This document shows, in pieces, positions 37,090 through 46,779 of a stretch of 64,000 bases of DNA. The DNA is from Citrobacter enshiensis. Lineage in GTDB: Bacteria; Pseudomonadota; Gammaproteobacteria; Enterobacterales; Enterobacteriaceae. Where the stretch lies: positions 868,001-932,000 of the forward strand of contig NZ_CP119862.1 of the NCBI RefSeq assembly GCF_029338175.1, given 5' to 3'. The notes below the pieces were generated by a model. The model was not told where the DNA came from and did not search any database. It saw only the letters and a program-made list of their open reading frames with translations. Within the stretch, counting starts at the first letter, position 1. Every line of letters starts with the position of its first letter. A program made the translations under genes and the position numbers.

Positions 37090-39336
37090 ATGCTCACCCG
37101 CCTGCGAGAAATAGTCGAAAAGGTGGCCAGTGCCCCGCGTCTCAATGAGGCGCTTAATATTCTGGTCACTGACATCTGTCTTGCGATGGACACAGAGGTC
37201 TGTTCGGTATATCTCGCCGACCATGACCGACGTTGTTATTACCTGATGGCGACCCGGGGGCTAAAAAAACCACGAGGTCGCACAGTCGCGCTCGCGTTTG
37301 ATGAAGGTATCGTCGGCCTGGTAGGCAGGCTGGCGGAACCGATCAACCTTGCTGATGCGCAAAAACACCCCAGCTTTAAATATATTCCTTCCGTGAAAGA
37401 AGAGCGCTTCCGCGCGTTTTTAGGTGTGCCGATCATTCAGCGTCGGCAACTTTTAGGCGTGCTGGTCGTACAGCAGCGTGAGCTGCGTCAGTACGATGAA
37501 AGTGAAGAGTCTTTCCTGGTGACGCTTGCCACACAAATGGCAGCCATTCTTTCCCAGTCCCAGCTAACCGCTCTGTTTGGTCAATACCGACAGACACGAA
37601 TTCGCGCGCTGCCCGCAGCACCTGGGGTGGCGATTGCTGAAGGCTGGCAGGATGCAACGTTGCCGCTGATGGAGCAGGTCTATGAAGCCTCGACGCTGGA
37701 TGCGGCGCTTGAGCGAGAACGACTGACCGGGGCGCTCGAAGAAGCGGCAAATGAATTCCGCCGTTACAGCAAGCGTTTCGCAGCTGGCGCGCAGAAAGAG
37801 ACGGCGGCTATCTTCGATCTTTACTCGCATCTGCTTTCGGATGCCCGACTGCGTCGGGAACTGTTCGCCGAGGTCGACAATGGATCGGTCGCTGAGTGGG
37901 CCGTCAAAAAGATCATCGAGAAGTTTGCCGAACAGTTTGCCGCATTAACCGATGTGTATCTCAAGGAACGCGCTGGCGATTTACGTGCGCTCGGTCAGCG
38001 ACTGCTGTTCCACCTCGATGATTCCATTCAGGGACCCAACGCCTGGCCTGAACGCTTTGTGCTGGTGGCCGACGAGCTTTCCGCAACGACGCTGGCCGAA
38101 CTGCCTCAGGACAGGCTGGTTGGCGTCGTGGTGCGTGACGGCGCGGCCAACTCGCATGCGGCGATAATGGTGCGTGCGCTCGGCATTCCGACCGTCATGG
38201 GCGCGGATATTCAACCGTCAGTTTTGCACCGCCGTACGCTGGTGGTTGATGGCTATCGCGGTGAATTGTTGGTGGATCCTGAACCTGTATTGATTCAGGA
38301 ATATCAGCGCCTTATCAGTGAAGAGATCGAGCTGAGCCGCCTGGCGGAAGATGACGTTAATCTCCCCGCGCAACTGAAAAGCGGCGAGCGGGTGAAGATC
38401 ATGCTCAACGCCGGTCTGAGTCCGGCGCATGAAGAAAAACTGGGCAGTCGGATTGACGGCATCGGGCTATATCGCACCGAGATCCCCTTCATGCTGCAAA
38501 GCGGTTTCCCCTCGGAAGAAGAGCAGGTTGCGCAGTATCAGGGCATGCTGCAGATGTTCAACGACAAACCGGTGACGCTACGCACGCTGGATGTCGGAGC
38601 GGATAAGCAATTGCCCTACATGCCGATCAGCGAAGAAAATCCGTGCCTGGGCTGGCGCGGGATCCGCATAACGCTCGATCAGCCCGAGATCTTTTTGATC
38701 CAGGTTCGCGCCATGCTGCGTGCCAATGCGGCGACCGGTAATTTGAGCATTTTGCTGCCGATGGTGACCAGCATTGATGAAGTGGATGAAGCGCGCCGCC
38801 TGATTGAACGTGCCGGACGCGAAGTGGAAGAGATGATCGGATACGCGATCCCGAAACCGCGCATTGGCATCATGCTGGAAGTGCCTTCGATGGTGTTCAT
38901 GCTGCCGCACCTGGCGAATCGGGTCGACTTTATCTCGGTGGGGACCAACGATTTAACCCAGTATATTCTGGCGGTCGATCGTAACAACACCCGGGTTGCC
39001 AATATTTATGACAGTCTGCATCCAGGGATGTTACGCGCATTGGCGATGATCGCCCAGGAAGCGGAAAAAAACGGTATCGATCTGCGTCTGTGCGGCGAAA
39101 TGGCGGGCGATCCCATGTGCGTCGTTATCCTGATTGGTTTGGGCTTCCGGCATCTGTCGATGAACGGTCGTTCGGTCGCACGTGTGAAATATCTGTTGCG
39201 GCATATCGATTTTGACGAAGCGCAAACCCTTGCGCAACGTAGCCTGGAAGCGCAACTGGCGACCGAAGTACGTCATCAGGTGGCGGCATTTATGGAACGT
39301 CGCGGGATGGGAGGCTTAATTCGCGGGGGACTGTGA
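37090..39336 (+). CDS. ptsP: PtsP, enzyme I of the nitrogen phosphotransferase system
   Basis: 748 residues. N-terminal GAF domain (about 1-160, senses glutamine or 2-oxoglutarate), then the PTS enzyme I part: phosphorylated His356 in AANSHAAIM, and the C-terminal PEP-binding barrel with GLYRTEIPFM and LCGEMAGDP. Passes phosphate from PEP to NPr and EIIA-Ntr, linking nitrogen status to potassium and envelope control. Co-transcribed with rppH. Confidence 0.97.
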   Translation: MLTRLREIVEKVASAPRLNEALNILVTDICLAMDTEVCSVYLADHDRRCYYLMATRGLKKPRGRTVALAFDEGIVGLVGRLAEPINLADAQKHPSFKYIPSVKEERFRAFLGVPIIQRRQLLGVLVVQQRELRQYDESEESFLVTLATQMAAILSQSQLTALFGQYRQTRIRALPAAPGVAIAEGWQDATLPLMEQVYEASTLDAALERERLTGALEEAANEFRRYSKRFAAGAQKETAAIFDLYSHLLSDARLRRELFAEVDNGSVAEWAVKKIIEKFAEQFAALTDVYLKERAGDLRALGQRLLFHLDDSIQGPNAWPERFVLVADELSATTLAELPQDRLVGVVVRDGAANSHAAIMVRALGIPTVMGADIQPSVLHRRTLVVDGYRGELLVDPEPVLIQEYQRLISEEIELSRLAEDDVNLPAQLKSGERVKIMLNAGLSPAHEEKLGSRIDGIGLYRTEIPFMLQSGFPSEEEQVAQYQGMLQMFNDKPVTLRTLDVGADKQLPYMPISEENPCLGWRGIRITLDQPEIFLIQVRAMLRANAATGNLSILLPMVTSIDEVDEARRLIERAGREVEEMIGYAIPKPRIGIMLEVPSMVFMLPHLANRVDFISVGTNDLTQYILAVDRNNTRVANIYDSLHPGMLRALAMIAQEAEKNGIDLRLCGEMAGDPMCVVILIGLGFRHLSMNGRSVARVKYLLRHIDFDEAQTLAQRSLEAQLATEVRHQVAAFMERRGMGGLIRGGL

Positions 39337-39355
39337 CAGGCACTCTGCCCTTGAT

Positions 39356-39458
39356 TGCCGGATGGCGGCAAAATCGATTTTTCCGGCCTACACATTGCGG
39401 CGTTCTCACGGGATTGCGCTTAGTCTGTAGGCCTGATAAGCGCTGCGCCATCAGGCAT
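39356..39458. repeat. REP/BIME cluster after ptsP
   Basis: TGCCGGATGGCGGCA, TTCCGGCCTACA and TGTAGGCCTGATAAGCGCTGCGCCATCAGGCA-type units in alternating orientation, within the 287-bp ptsP-lgt gap. Confidence 0.8.
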
Positions 39459-39623
39459 TCCAGGATATGTCATTGATAGCCTATACAGATCTTTTACATC
39501 TTCCCGGCATCTCCGATGCACCCCTTGTGCTATTATTCGCACCTTTGGAGCGCCTGTAACCTTCAGGCGCGCTTATCAATCGCTGTCTGATTTCAGCGAA
39601 ATAACAAGAAATTGTGGTGACAG

Positions 39624-40499
39624 ATGACCAGTAGCTATCTGCATTTTCCGGAATTCGATCCGGTCATTTTCTCAATTGGCCCCGTTGCACTTCACTGGTA
39701 CGGCATGATGTATTTGGTGGGGTTTATTTTCGCGATGTGGCTGGCGACTCGCCGTGCTAATCGCCCGGGTAGTGGCTGGACTAAAAACGAAGTTGAAAAC
39801 TTACTTTATGCAGGCTTCCTCGGGGTGTTCCTCGGTGGGCGTATCGGCTACGTGTTGTTCTACAACTTCCCTCTTTTCCTTGATAATCCGCTTTATCTGT
39901 TCCGCGTCTGGGATGGCGGTATGTCCTTCCACGGCGGTCTTATCGGCGTGATTTTGGTGATGATTATCTTCGCCAGACGTACGAAGCGCAGCTTCTTCCA
40001 GGTTTCTGACTTTATTGCACCGCTGATTCCGTTTGGTCTGGGCGCGGGGCGTCTGGGTAACTTTATCAACGGTGAACTGTGGGGACGTGTCGACCCTAAC
40101 TTCCCGTATGCCATGTTGTTCCCGGGATCCCGTACAGAAGATATTTTGCTGCTGCAAACCAACCCGCAGTGGCAGTCCATTTTCGATACCTACGGCGCGT
40201 TGCCGCGCCATGCTTCCCAGCTTTATGAGATGGTACTGGAAGGGATTGTGCTGTTTATCATCCTTAACCTGTTCATTCGTAAACCGCGTCCGATGGGCGC
40301 AGTTTCTGGCTTATTCCTGATTGGCTATGGTGCGTTTCGTATCATCGTTGAATTTTTCCGCCAACCGGACCAACAGTTTACTGGCACCTGGGTACAGTAC
40401 ATCAGCATGGGGCAGATCCTCTCTATCCCAATGATTGTCGCGGGTATCATCATGATGGTTTGGGCGTACCGTCGCAGCCCACAGCAACACGTTTCCTGA
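39624..40499 (+). CDS. lgt: Lgt, prolipoprotein diacylglyceryl transferase
   Basis: 291 residues, seven membrane segments. Lgt signature [14 protein letters not shown] at about residues 140-153. Transfers diacylglycerol from phosphatidylglycerol to the lipobox Cys of prolipoproteins (YgdR, YgdI and MltA in this window among them). Essential in E. coli. 6 bp before thyA. Confidence 0.97.
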   Translation: MTSSYLHFPEFDPVIFSIGPVALHWYGMMYLVGFIFAMWLATRRANRPGSGWTKNEVENLLYAGFLGVFLGGRIGYVLFYNFPLFLDNPLYLFRVWDGGMSFHGGLIGVILVMIIFARRTKRSFFQVSDFIAPLIPFGLGAGRLGNFINGELWGRVDPNFPYAMLFPGSRTEDILLLQTNPQWQSIFDTYGALPRHASQLYEMVLEGIVLFIILNLFIRKPRPMGAVSGLFLIGYGAFRIIVEFFRQPDQQFTGTWVQYISMGQILSIPMIVAGIIMMVWAYRRSPQQHVS

Positions 40500-40505
40500 G
40501 GAACC

Positions 40506-41300
40506 ATGAAACAGTATTTAGAACTGATGCAAAAAGTGCTGGATGAAGGCACACAGAAAAACGACCGTACAGGTACCGGAACGCTGTCCATTTTTGGCCA
40601 TCAGATGCGTTTCAATCTGCAGGAAGGATTTCCGCTGGTTACGACGAAACGCTGCCATTTGCGCTCTATCATCCATGAACTGCTGTGGTTCTTACAGGGC
40701 GACACCAATGTTGCGTACCTGCATGAAAACAATGTCTCAATCTGGGACGAGTGGGCTGACGAAAACGGTAATTTAGGTCCGGTTTACGGCAAGCAATGGC
40801 GTGCGTGGCCAACGCCAGATGGCCGCCATATCGACCAAATCACTACCGCGCTTAACCAGTTGAAAAACGACCCGGATTCCCGCCGTATAATTGTTTCTGC
40901 GTGGAACGTGGGCGAACTGGATAAAATGGCGCTGGCGCCGTGCCATGCTTTCTTCCAGTTTTACGTTGCGGATGGCAAGCTCTCTTGTCAGCTTTATCAA
41001 CGCTCCTGCGATGTTTTCCTCGGCCTGCCGTTCAACATCGCCAGCTATGCGTTGCTGGTGCATATGATGGCGCAGCAGTGCGACCTTGAGGTCGGTGACT
41101 TTGTCTGGACGGGCGGGGATACGCATTTGTACAGCAATCATATGGAACAGACGCATCTGCAGCTGAGCCGCGAACCGCGTGCGTTGCCGAAGCTGGTGAT
41201 TAAGCGTAAGCCGGACTCTCTCTTCGATTATCGTTTCGAAGACTTCGAGATTGAAGGCTACGATCCGCATCCGGGCATTAAAGCGCCGGTAGCCATCTGA
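40506..41300 (+). CDS. thyA: ThyA, thymidylate synthase
   Basis: 264 residues, E. coli length. Nucleophile Cys146 in [12 protein letters not shown], and [16 protein letters not shown] in the dUMP site. Makes dTMP from dUMP with methylene-tetrahydrofolate. Directly after lgt, whose translation runs into the thyA ribosome site; a strong terminator follows. Confidence 0.98.
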   Translation: MKQYLELMQKVLDEGTQKNDRTGTGTLSIFGHQMRFNLQEGFPLVTTKRCHLRSIIHELLWFLQGDTNVAYLHENNVSIWDEWADENGNLGPVYGKQWRAWPTPDGRHIDQITTALNQLKNDPDSRRIIVSAWNVGELDKMALAPCHAFFQFYVADGKLSCQLYQRSCDVFLGLPFNIASYALLVHMMAQQCDLEVGDFVWTGGDTHLYSNHMEQTHLQLSREPRALPKLVIKRKPDSLFDYRFEDFEIEGYDPHPGIKAPVAI

Positions 41301-41320
41301 CGACGGCAATCCTGTCATAA

Positions 41321-41348
41321 CCGACGCCAACGTGCGTCGGTTTTTTTT
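41321..41348 (+). terminator. intrinsic terminator after thyA
   Basis: Stem CCGACGC/GCGTCGG, 6-nt loop, followed by eight T. Ends the lgt-thyA transcript. Confidence 0.93.
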
Positions 41349-41483
41349 GCGCTAATTTCCCTGGTTCGGCGCGGATTCCCGAAACGTTGCAACGTACTGC
41401 AACAGCGTAAACACCCCTCGTAGCGTCTCGCACAGTCTGAATTCTCCCCTCGTGTTTATTTCTCATCGTTCCATACTGCCGCC

Positions 41484-41954
41484 ATGAAAAAACAGCTGGG
41501 TTACACGCTTATTGAAATGATGGTGGCGATGATCCTGATTGCCGTCCTTAGCGCTACGGGCCTGTATGGCTGGCAGCGTTGGCAGCAACAGCAACGCCTG
41601 TGGCAAACCGCCTTTCAGGTGCGCGACTACTTGCTGCAACTGCGTGAGGACGCCAATTGGCATAACCGGGACCATGTCATCAGCATCAACAGGGAAGGGA
41701 CGTCATGGTGTTTTATCAGTTCGGTTGTCCCACAAAGCACCTGCTCATCCAGGAGCTCTTTCGTCTTTACGCCGTTATGGGCCGATGTCGAGATGGCGGA
41801 GATAACACCGTCGCTGGCATTTTTCGGTTTACGAAATACCGCGTGGGCTGGGCATATCTATCTGAGAAATGCCGCAGGCGAGTGGCGAGTGATCGTCTCC
41901 GGGATGGGGCGGATCCGACTTTGCGAGCGCGATGAAGGGGATGTATGCCGGTAA
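41484..41954 (+). CDS. ppdA: PpdA, prepilin peptidase-dependent pseudopilin
   Basis: 156 residues. Type IV prepilin leader: short basic start MKKQLG, cleavage before Y in [13 protein letters not shown], Glu5 of the mature protein present. Inner-membrane pseudopilin, probably a minor pilin; E. coli K-12 rarely shows pili from this set. First of four overlapping genes upstream of recC. Confidence 0.93.
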   Translation: MKKQLGYTLIEMMVAMILIAVLSATGLYGWQRWQQQQRLWQTAFQVRDYLLQLREDANWHNRDHVISINREGTSWCFISSVVPQSTCSSRSSFVFTPLWADVEMAEITPSLAFFGLRNTAWAGHIYLRNAAGEWRVIVSGMGRIRLCERDEGDVCR

Positions 41955-42508
41955 ACGAGCGGGGTTTTTCCCTCCTGGAAGTGATGATAGCAATGGCGAT
42001 AAGCAGCATTTTACTGATGGGTGCCGCAAAGTTTTTACCTGCGTTGCAGCGTGAGATTTTGTACAACACGCGCAAGCTTTCGCTGGAGGATGAAGTCTGG
42101 CAACGCGTCTATACCGTGGCAAAGCATCTACAGCGAGCGGGATACTGCCATGGACAATGCGCAGGTGTTGGGCTGGTGATTACCGCGCAAGGGGACTGCG
42201 TCATTGCGCAGTGGGATGCAAACAATAACGGCGTCTGGGATGCGTTACCGGTTAAAGACGCGGAACAAACAGGATTCCGCCTAAAAGACAAGGCGTTGGA
42301 AACATTGCGCGGGGCGACGTCATGCGAAGGTAAAGGGTGGGATAAAATGACTGACCCTGAGACTCTCCTGATAACGACATTTCAGGTTGAACGCCAGAAA
42401 ATAGCGGGGTTTTCGCCAATCTTCACCGTCCATCTTCGGGGGGCGACTAAATCGGAGCCCCGGATAGCCATTGAGGCCGATTACAGCGTCACGGGGTTCA
42501 ATCAGTGA
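41945..42508 (+). CDS. ppdB: PpdB, pseudopilin
   Basis: 187 residues with prepilin leader MPVNERG and [13 protein letters not shown] (Glu5 present). The central region has two cysteines suited to a disulfide. Minor pilin of the PpdA-PpdB-YgdB-PpdC group. Overlaps ppdA by 10 bp and ygdB by 4 bp. Confidence 0.93.
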   Translation: MPVNERGFSLLEVMIAMAISSILLMGAAKFLPALQREILYNTRKLSLEDEVWQRVYTVAKHLQRAGYCHGQCAGVGLVITAQGDCVIAQWDANNNGVWDALPVKDAEQTGFRLKDKALETLRGATSCEGKGWDKMTDPETLLITTFQVERQKIAGFSPIFTVHLRGATKSEPRIAIEADYSVTGFNQ

Positions 42509-42912
42509 ATCGTGAGCAGGGCATATCGTCGCTGGCAATGGTGCTATTGCTGTTGATTCTGGGGAGTTTGATGCTCCAGGGGATGAATCAACAGCAGGTG
42601 AGTTTCACGAACCGTGTCGCGATGGAACGTCAGTCATTACAACGCCAGGCCGTTGTGCAGTCAGCGATGGAGTGGGGGCGGGTACAGCCCTGGCTGCTCC
42701 AACCTGCAGTGCAGTGTCGGGCGTATTCGTCAACGGAGGCTCGCGTGTGTCTGCGTGTGCTTTCTGATGATGAACTCTTGCTGATTGCACAATATGAGGG
42801 TGTTTCCCTTTGGCGTCTTGGAAACGTCGTGGAGGGACGTCTGGTCTTTTCCCCGCAGGGGTGGAGCGATTTTTGTCCATTAAACAAGGCATTGCTATGT
42901 CAGATACCCTGA
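42505..42912 (+). CDS. ygdB: YgdB, pseudopilin-like DUF2509 protein
   Basis: 135 residues with a class III-like leader [19 protein letters not shown]; no Glu5, as is usual for the pilin that sits at the tip (GspK/PilX-like). Overlaps both neighbours, so the four genes are translated as a unit. Confidence 0.9.
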   Translation: MNREQGISSLAMVLLLLILGSLMLQGMNQQQVSFTNRVAMERQSLQRQAVVQSAMEWGRVQPWLLQPAVQCRAYSSTEARVCLRVLSDDELLLIAQYEGVSLWRLGNVVEGRLVFSPQGWSDFCPLNKALLCQIP

Positions 42913-43220
42913 ATGCGCAACGTGGTTTTAGCTTGCCGGAAGTGATGCTGGCGCTGCTTTTAATGGTGATGGTCGTTACCGCGTTGTCAGGTTATCAGCG
43001 CGAGTTAATGAACGGCTTTGCCGTCAAAAATCAGTATCAGCAGCTTTGGCGAAACGCCTGGCAGCAAACGGCGCTGCGTTCATTTTCACCGCCTGAGAAC
43101 TGGCAGGTCAGCCGAATGCAGACAACCTCGGCGGGATGTGTCAGCATCAGGAGTAAAATTATTTCTCCCCTGGGCAGGCAAGGCCAAATGACGCGCCTAC
43201 ATTGCCCAACAAGTCAGTAG
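42897..43220 (+). CDS. ppdC: PpdC, pseudopilin
   Basis: 107 residues. Prepilin leader [10 protein letters not shown] then [13 protein letters not shown] with Glu5. The start at 42897 is chosen over 42810 because it places the leader at the N-terminus and matches the known length; it overlaps ygdB by 16 bp. recC follows after 12 bp. Confidence 0.92.
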   Translation: MSDTLNAQRGFSLPEVMLALLLMVMVVTALSGYQRELMNGFAVKNQYQQLWRNAWQQTALRSFSPPENWQVSRMQTTSAGCVSIRSKIISPLGRQGQMTRLHCPTSQ

Positions 43221-43232
43221 CCAGGAGTTTCT

Positions 43233-46200
43233 ATGTTAAGGGTCTACCACTCCAATCGTCTGGACGTGCTGGAAGCGTTGATGGAATTTATCGTCGAGCG
43301 CGAGCGTCTGGACGATCCGTTTGAGCCGGAGATGATACTGGTGCAGAGCACCGGTATGGCGCAGTGGCTACAGATGACCCTTTCACAGAAATTTGGCATT
43401 GCCGCCAATATTGATTTTCCGCTACCTGCGAGTTTTATCTGGGATATGTTCGTGCGCGTACTGCCGGAGATCCCCAAAGAAAGCGCCTTTAGCAAGCAAA
43501 GCATGAGCTGGAAGTTGATGACCTTGCTGCCGCAACTGCTGCATCAGGATGATTTTACCCTACTGCGCCACTACCTGATTGACGACACAGACAAACGTAA
43601 GCTGTTTCAGCTTTCTTCTCGCGCTGCAGACCTGTTTGACCAGTATCTGGTCTACCGTCCGGACTGGCTCACGCACTGGGAGGCGGGGCGTTTAGTGGAG
43701 GGGTTGGGAGAAGCTCAAATCTGGCAAGCGCCTCTGTGGAAGGCGCTTGTCAATTACACAGAGGAACTGGGGCAGCCCCGCTGGCATCGTGCCAATCTCT
43801 ATCAGCGTTTTATTCAGACGCTGGAAAACGCGACAACCTGTCCAGCGGGACTGCCCTCACGGGTTTTTATTTGTGGCATTTCGGCATTGCCGCCCGTTTA
43901 TCTCCAGGCGCTACAGGCGCTGGGTAAACATATCGAAATCCACCTGCTGTTTACCAACCCGTGTCGCTACTACTGGGGCGATATCAAAGATCCGGCATAT
44001 CTGGCAAAGCTGATCGCTCGCCAGCGCCGCCACAGTTTTGAAGACCGCCATTTGCCGCTATTTCGCGACGGCCAAAACGCTGAGGGATTATTTAACAGCG
44101 ACGGCGAACAGGATGTGGGGAATCCCCTGTTAGCGTCATGGGGAAAACTGGGGCGGGATTATATTTATCTGCTTTCCGAACTGGACAGCGCGCAGGAGCT
44201 GGATGCGTTCGTTGATATCACGCCGGACAATCTGCTGCATAACATTCAGTCAGACATCCTTGAGTTAGAAAGTAAAGCAGTGGCAGGGGTGAATCTTGAA
44301 GAGTATTCCCGTAGCGACAACAAACGACGGCTCGACCCGAACGACAACAGCGTGAGCTTTCACGTCTGCCACAGTCCGCAACGAGAAGTTGAAATATTGC
44401 ATGACCGACTGCTTACCATGCTGGAAGCAGACCCCACGCTGACGCCACGAGACATTATTGTCATGGTGGCGGATATCGACAGCTACAGTCCGTTTATTCA
44501 GTCGGTGTTCGGCAGCGCGCCTGCTGAACGCTATCTGCCTTATGCCATTTCGGATCGTCGCGCCCGTCAGTCGCACCCGGTTCTGCAGGCATTTATCAGT
44601 TTGCTTTCGTTACCAGACAGCCGCTTTGTCTCTGAAGATGTATTGGCATTGCTGGATGTTCCTGTTCTGGCTGCCCGTTTTAACATCAATGAAGAAGGGC
44701 TGCGTTATCTTCGCTTGTGGGTTAATGAGTCGGGAATTCGTTGGGGGATTGATGATGACAACGTCCGCGAGTTAGCGCTACCCGCCACCGGCCAGCATAC
44801 CTGGCAATTTGGTTTGACGCGCATGTTGCTGGGATACGCTATGGAAAGCGCGCAGGGAGAGTGGCAGTCGGTGCTTCCGTATGACGAATCCAGCGGTTTG
44901 ATTGCCGAGCTGGTCGGTCATCTGGCCTCGTTACTGATGCATTTGAATATCTGGCGTCGGGAGCTGGCGCAGGAACGTCCCCTGGACGCCTGGCTGCCGG
45001 TTTGCCGCAACATGCTGAATGATTTTTTCCTGCCAGACACTGAAACGGAAGCCGCAATGACGCTCATTGAGCAACAGTGGCAGGCAATTATTTCCGAGGG
45101 TGTCGGCGCTGAGTATGCCGAAGCGGTACCGCTGACTCTGCTACGCGATGAGCTGGCGCAACGGCTAGATCAAGAACGCATCAGCCAGCGTTTTCTCGCC
45201 GGGCCGGTGAATATCTGTACGCTCATGCCGATGCGTTCTATTCCTTTCAAGGTGGTGTGCCTGCTCGGTATGAACGATGGGGTATACCCCCGACAGCTGG
45301 CACCTCTCGGTTTTGATCTGATGAGTCAGAAACCGAAGCGCGGGGATCGCAGTCGCCGTGATGACGATCGCTACCTGTTTCTGGAGGCGCTGATCTCCGC
45401 GCAGCAGACGCTCTACATCAGCTACATCGGGCGTTCCATTCAGGATAACAGCGAACGATTCCCGTCAGTGCTGGTTCAGGAACTGATGGATTACATCGGT
45501 CAAAGTCACTATTTGCCTGGCGATGCGTTACTGACCTCTGATGAGAGCGAGGCGCGTGTAAAAGCGCACATCGTCCACCTGCATACCCGTATGCCTTTTG
45601 ATGCGCAAAACTATCAGCCTGGTGAGTGGCAAAGTTATGCCCGTGAATGGCTGCCAGCGGCAAATCAGTCTGGGGAGGCACATGTGAATTTTGTACAGCC
45701 TATCCCCTTTGTCATGCCTGAAACACTTACACTGGAAGCGCTGCAGCGGTTCTGGGCGCATCCGGTGCGCGCGTTTTTCCAGATGCGCCTGCAGGTGAAT
45801 TTTCGCTCCGAAGAGAGCGATATTCCTGAAACCGAGCCGTTCACCCTCGAGGGGTTAAGTCGTTATCAGCTTAATCAGCAGTTGCTTAATGCCCTTGTGC
45901 AGCAGGAGGACGCAGAACGCCTGTTTCGCCGATTCCGTGCTGCAGGCGATCTGCCCTATGGCGCGTTTGGCGAGATCCTCTGGGATACGCAACATCAGGA
46001 AATGCAAGGGCTTGCGGAAAGGGTCATCGCCTGTCGCCAGCCATGTCAGAGCATGGAAATCGATCTCATCTGTAACGGCGTACACCTGACCGGTTGGCTA
46101 CCGCAAGTGCAGGAGGATGGGTTGTTGCGTTGGCGTCCATCATTAATCAGCGTTGCTCAGGGGATGCAACTTTGGCTGGAACATCTTGTCTATTGTGCGT

Positions 46201-46601
46201 GCGGGGGAACCGGAGAAAGTCGTTTATTCCTGCGTAAAGAAGGGGAATGGCGTTTTCCGCCGATGGATATCGAGCAGGCGCAGGGTTACCTGGCGCAGTT
46301 AATTGACGGTTATCGGGAAGGCATGTCTTCCCCGCTCTTTGTGCTACCTGAAAGCGGTGGCGCATGGATAAAAACTTGTTACGACGCGGCAAATGATGCC
46401 ATGGTAGATGACGATGACACGCTGCAAAAAGCCCGGGCTAAATTCCTGCAGGCGTACGAAGGCAACGTGATGGTGCGTGGCGAAGGGGATGACATCTGGT
46501 ATCAGCGCCTGTGGCGTCATCTGGAGCCAGACACTATGGAAGCCATTATCCATACGTCGCAGCACTATTTATTACCGCTATTTCGTTTTAATCAGTCTTG
46601 A
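43233..46601 (+). CDS. recC: RecC, exonuclease V subunit
   Basis: 1122 residues, E. coli length. Helicase-like protein without working ATPase motifs; holds the RecBCD complex together, splits the duplex and reads the Chi sequence. Starts 12 bp after the pseudopilin genes, whose transcript may read into it. Confidence 0.97.
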   Translation: MLRVYHSNRLDVLEALMEFIVERERLDDPFEPEMILVQSTGMAQWLQMTLSQKFGIAANIDFPLPASFIWDMFVRVLPEIPKESAFSKQSMSWKLMTLLPQLLHQDDFTLLRHYLIDDTDKRKLFQLSSRAADLFDQYLVYRPDWLTHWEAGRLVEGLGEAQIWQAPLWKALVNYTEELGQPRWHRANLYQRFIQTLENATTCPAGLPSRVFICGISALPPVYLQALQALGKHIEIHLLFTNPCRYYWGDIKDPAYLAKLIARQRRHSFEDRHLPLFRDGQNAEGLFNSDGEQDVGNPLLASWGKLGRDYIYLLSELDSAQELDAFVDITPDNLLHNIQSDILELESKAVAGVNLEEYSRSDNKRRLDPNDNSVSFHVCHSPQREVEILHDRLLTMLEADPTLTPRDIIVMVADIDSYSPFIQSVFGSAPAERYLPYAISDRRARQSHPVLQAFISLLSLPDSRFVSEDVLALLDVPVLAARFNINEEGLRYLRLWVNESGIRWGIDDDNVRELALPATGQHTWQFGLTRMLLGYAMESAQGEWQSVLPYDESSGLIAELVGHLASLLMHLNIWRRELAQERPLDAWLPVCRNMLNDFFLPDTETEAAMTLIEQQWQAIISEGVGAEYAEAVPLTLLRDELAQRLDQERISQRFLAGPVNICTLMPMRSIPFKVVCLLGMNDGVYPRQLAPLGFDLMSQKPKRGDRSRRDDDRYLFLEALISAQQTLYISYIGRSIQDNSERFPSVLVQELMDYIGQSHYLPGDALLTSDESEARVKAHIVHLHTRMPFDAQNYQPGEWQSYAREWLPAANQSGEAHVNFVQPIPFVMPETLTLEALQRFWAHPVRAFFQMRLQVNFRSEESDIPETEPFTLEGLSRYQLNQQLLNALVQQEDAERLFRRFRAAGDLPYGAFGEILWDTQHQEMQGLAERVIACRQPCQSMEIDLICNGVHLTGWLPQVQEDGLLRWRPSLISVAQGMQLWLEHLVYCACGGTGESRLFLRKEGEWRFPPMDIEQAQGYLAQLIDGYREGMSSPLFVLPESGGAWIKTCYDAANDAMVDDDDTLQKARAKFLQAYEGNVMVRGEGDDIWYQRLWRHLEPDTMEAIIHTSQHYLLPLFRFNQS

Positions 46602-46779
46602 TGATTGTATAAAAATTGCGCAACTGAGTGTCTTCTACTATGATGCGCTCTCTGTCACGGACTGATTTTTACATAAAGAGAGGCTGACGGGTTCAGCACA
46701 AAGTCTTTGCCCTGTTCAATCAGACATCCTCGCGGTGTTGGGTACGAGCAGGAATGAAAGTTAATGATGAGGTTCGTGA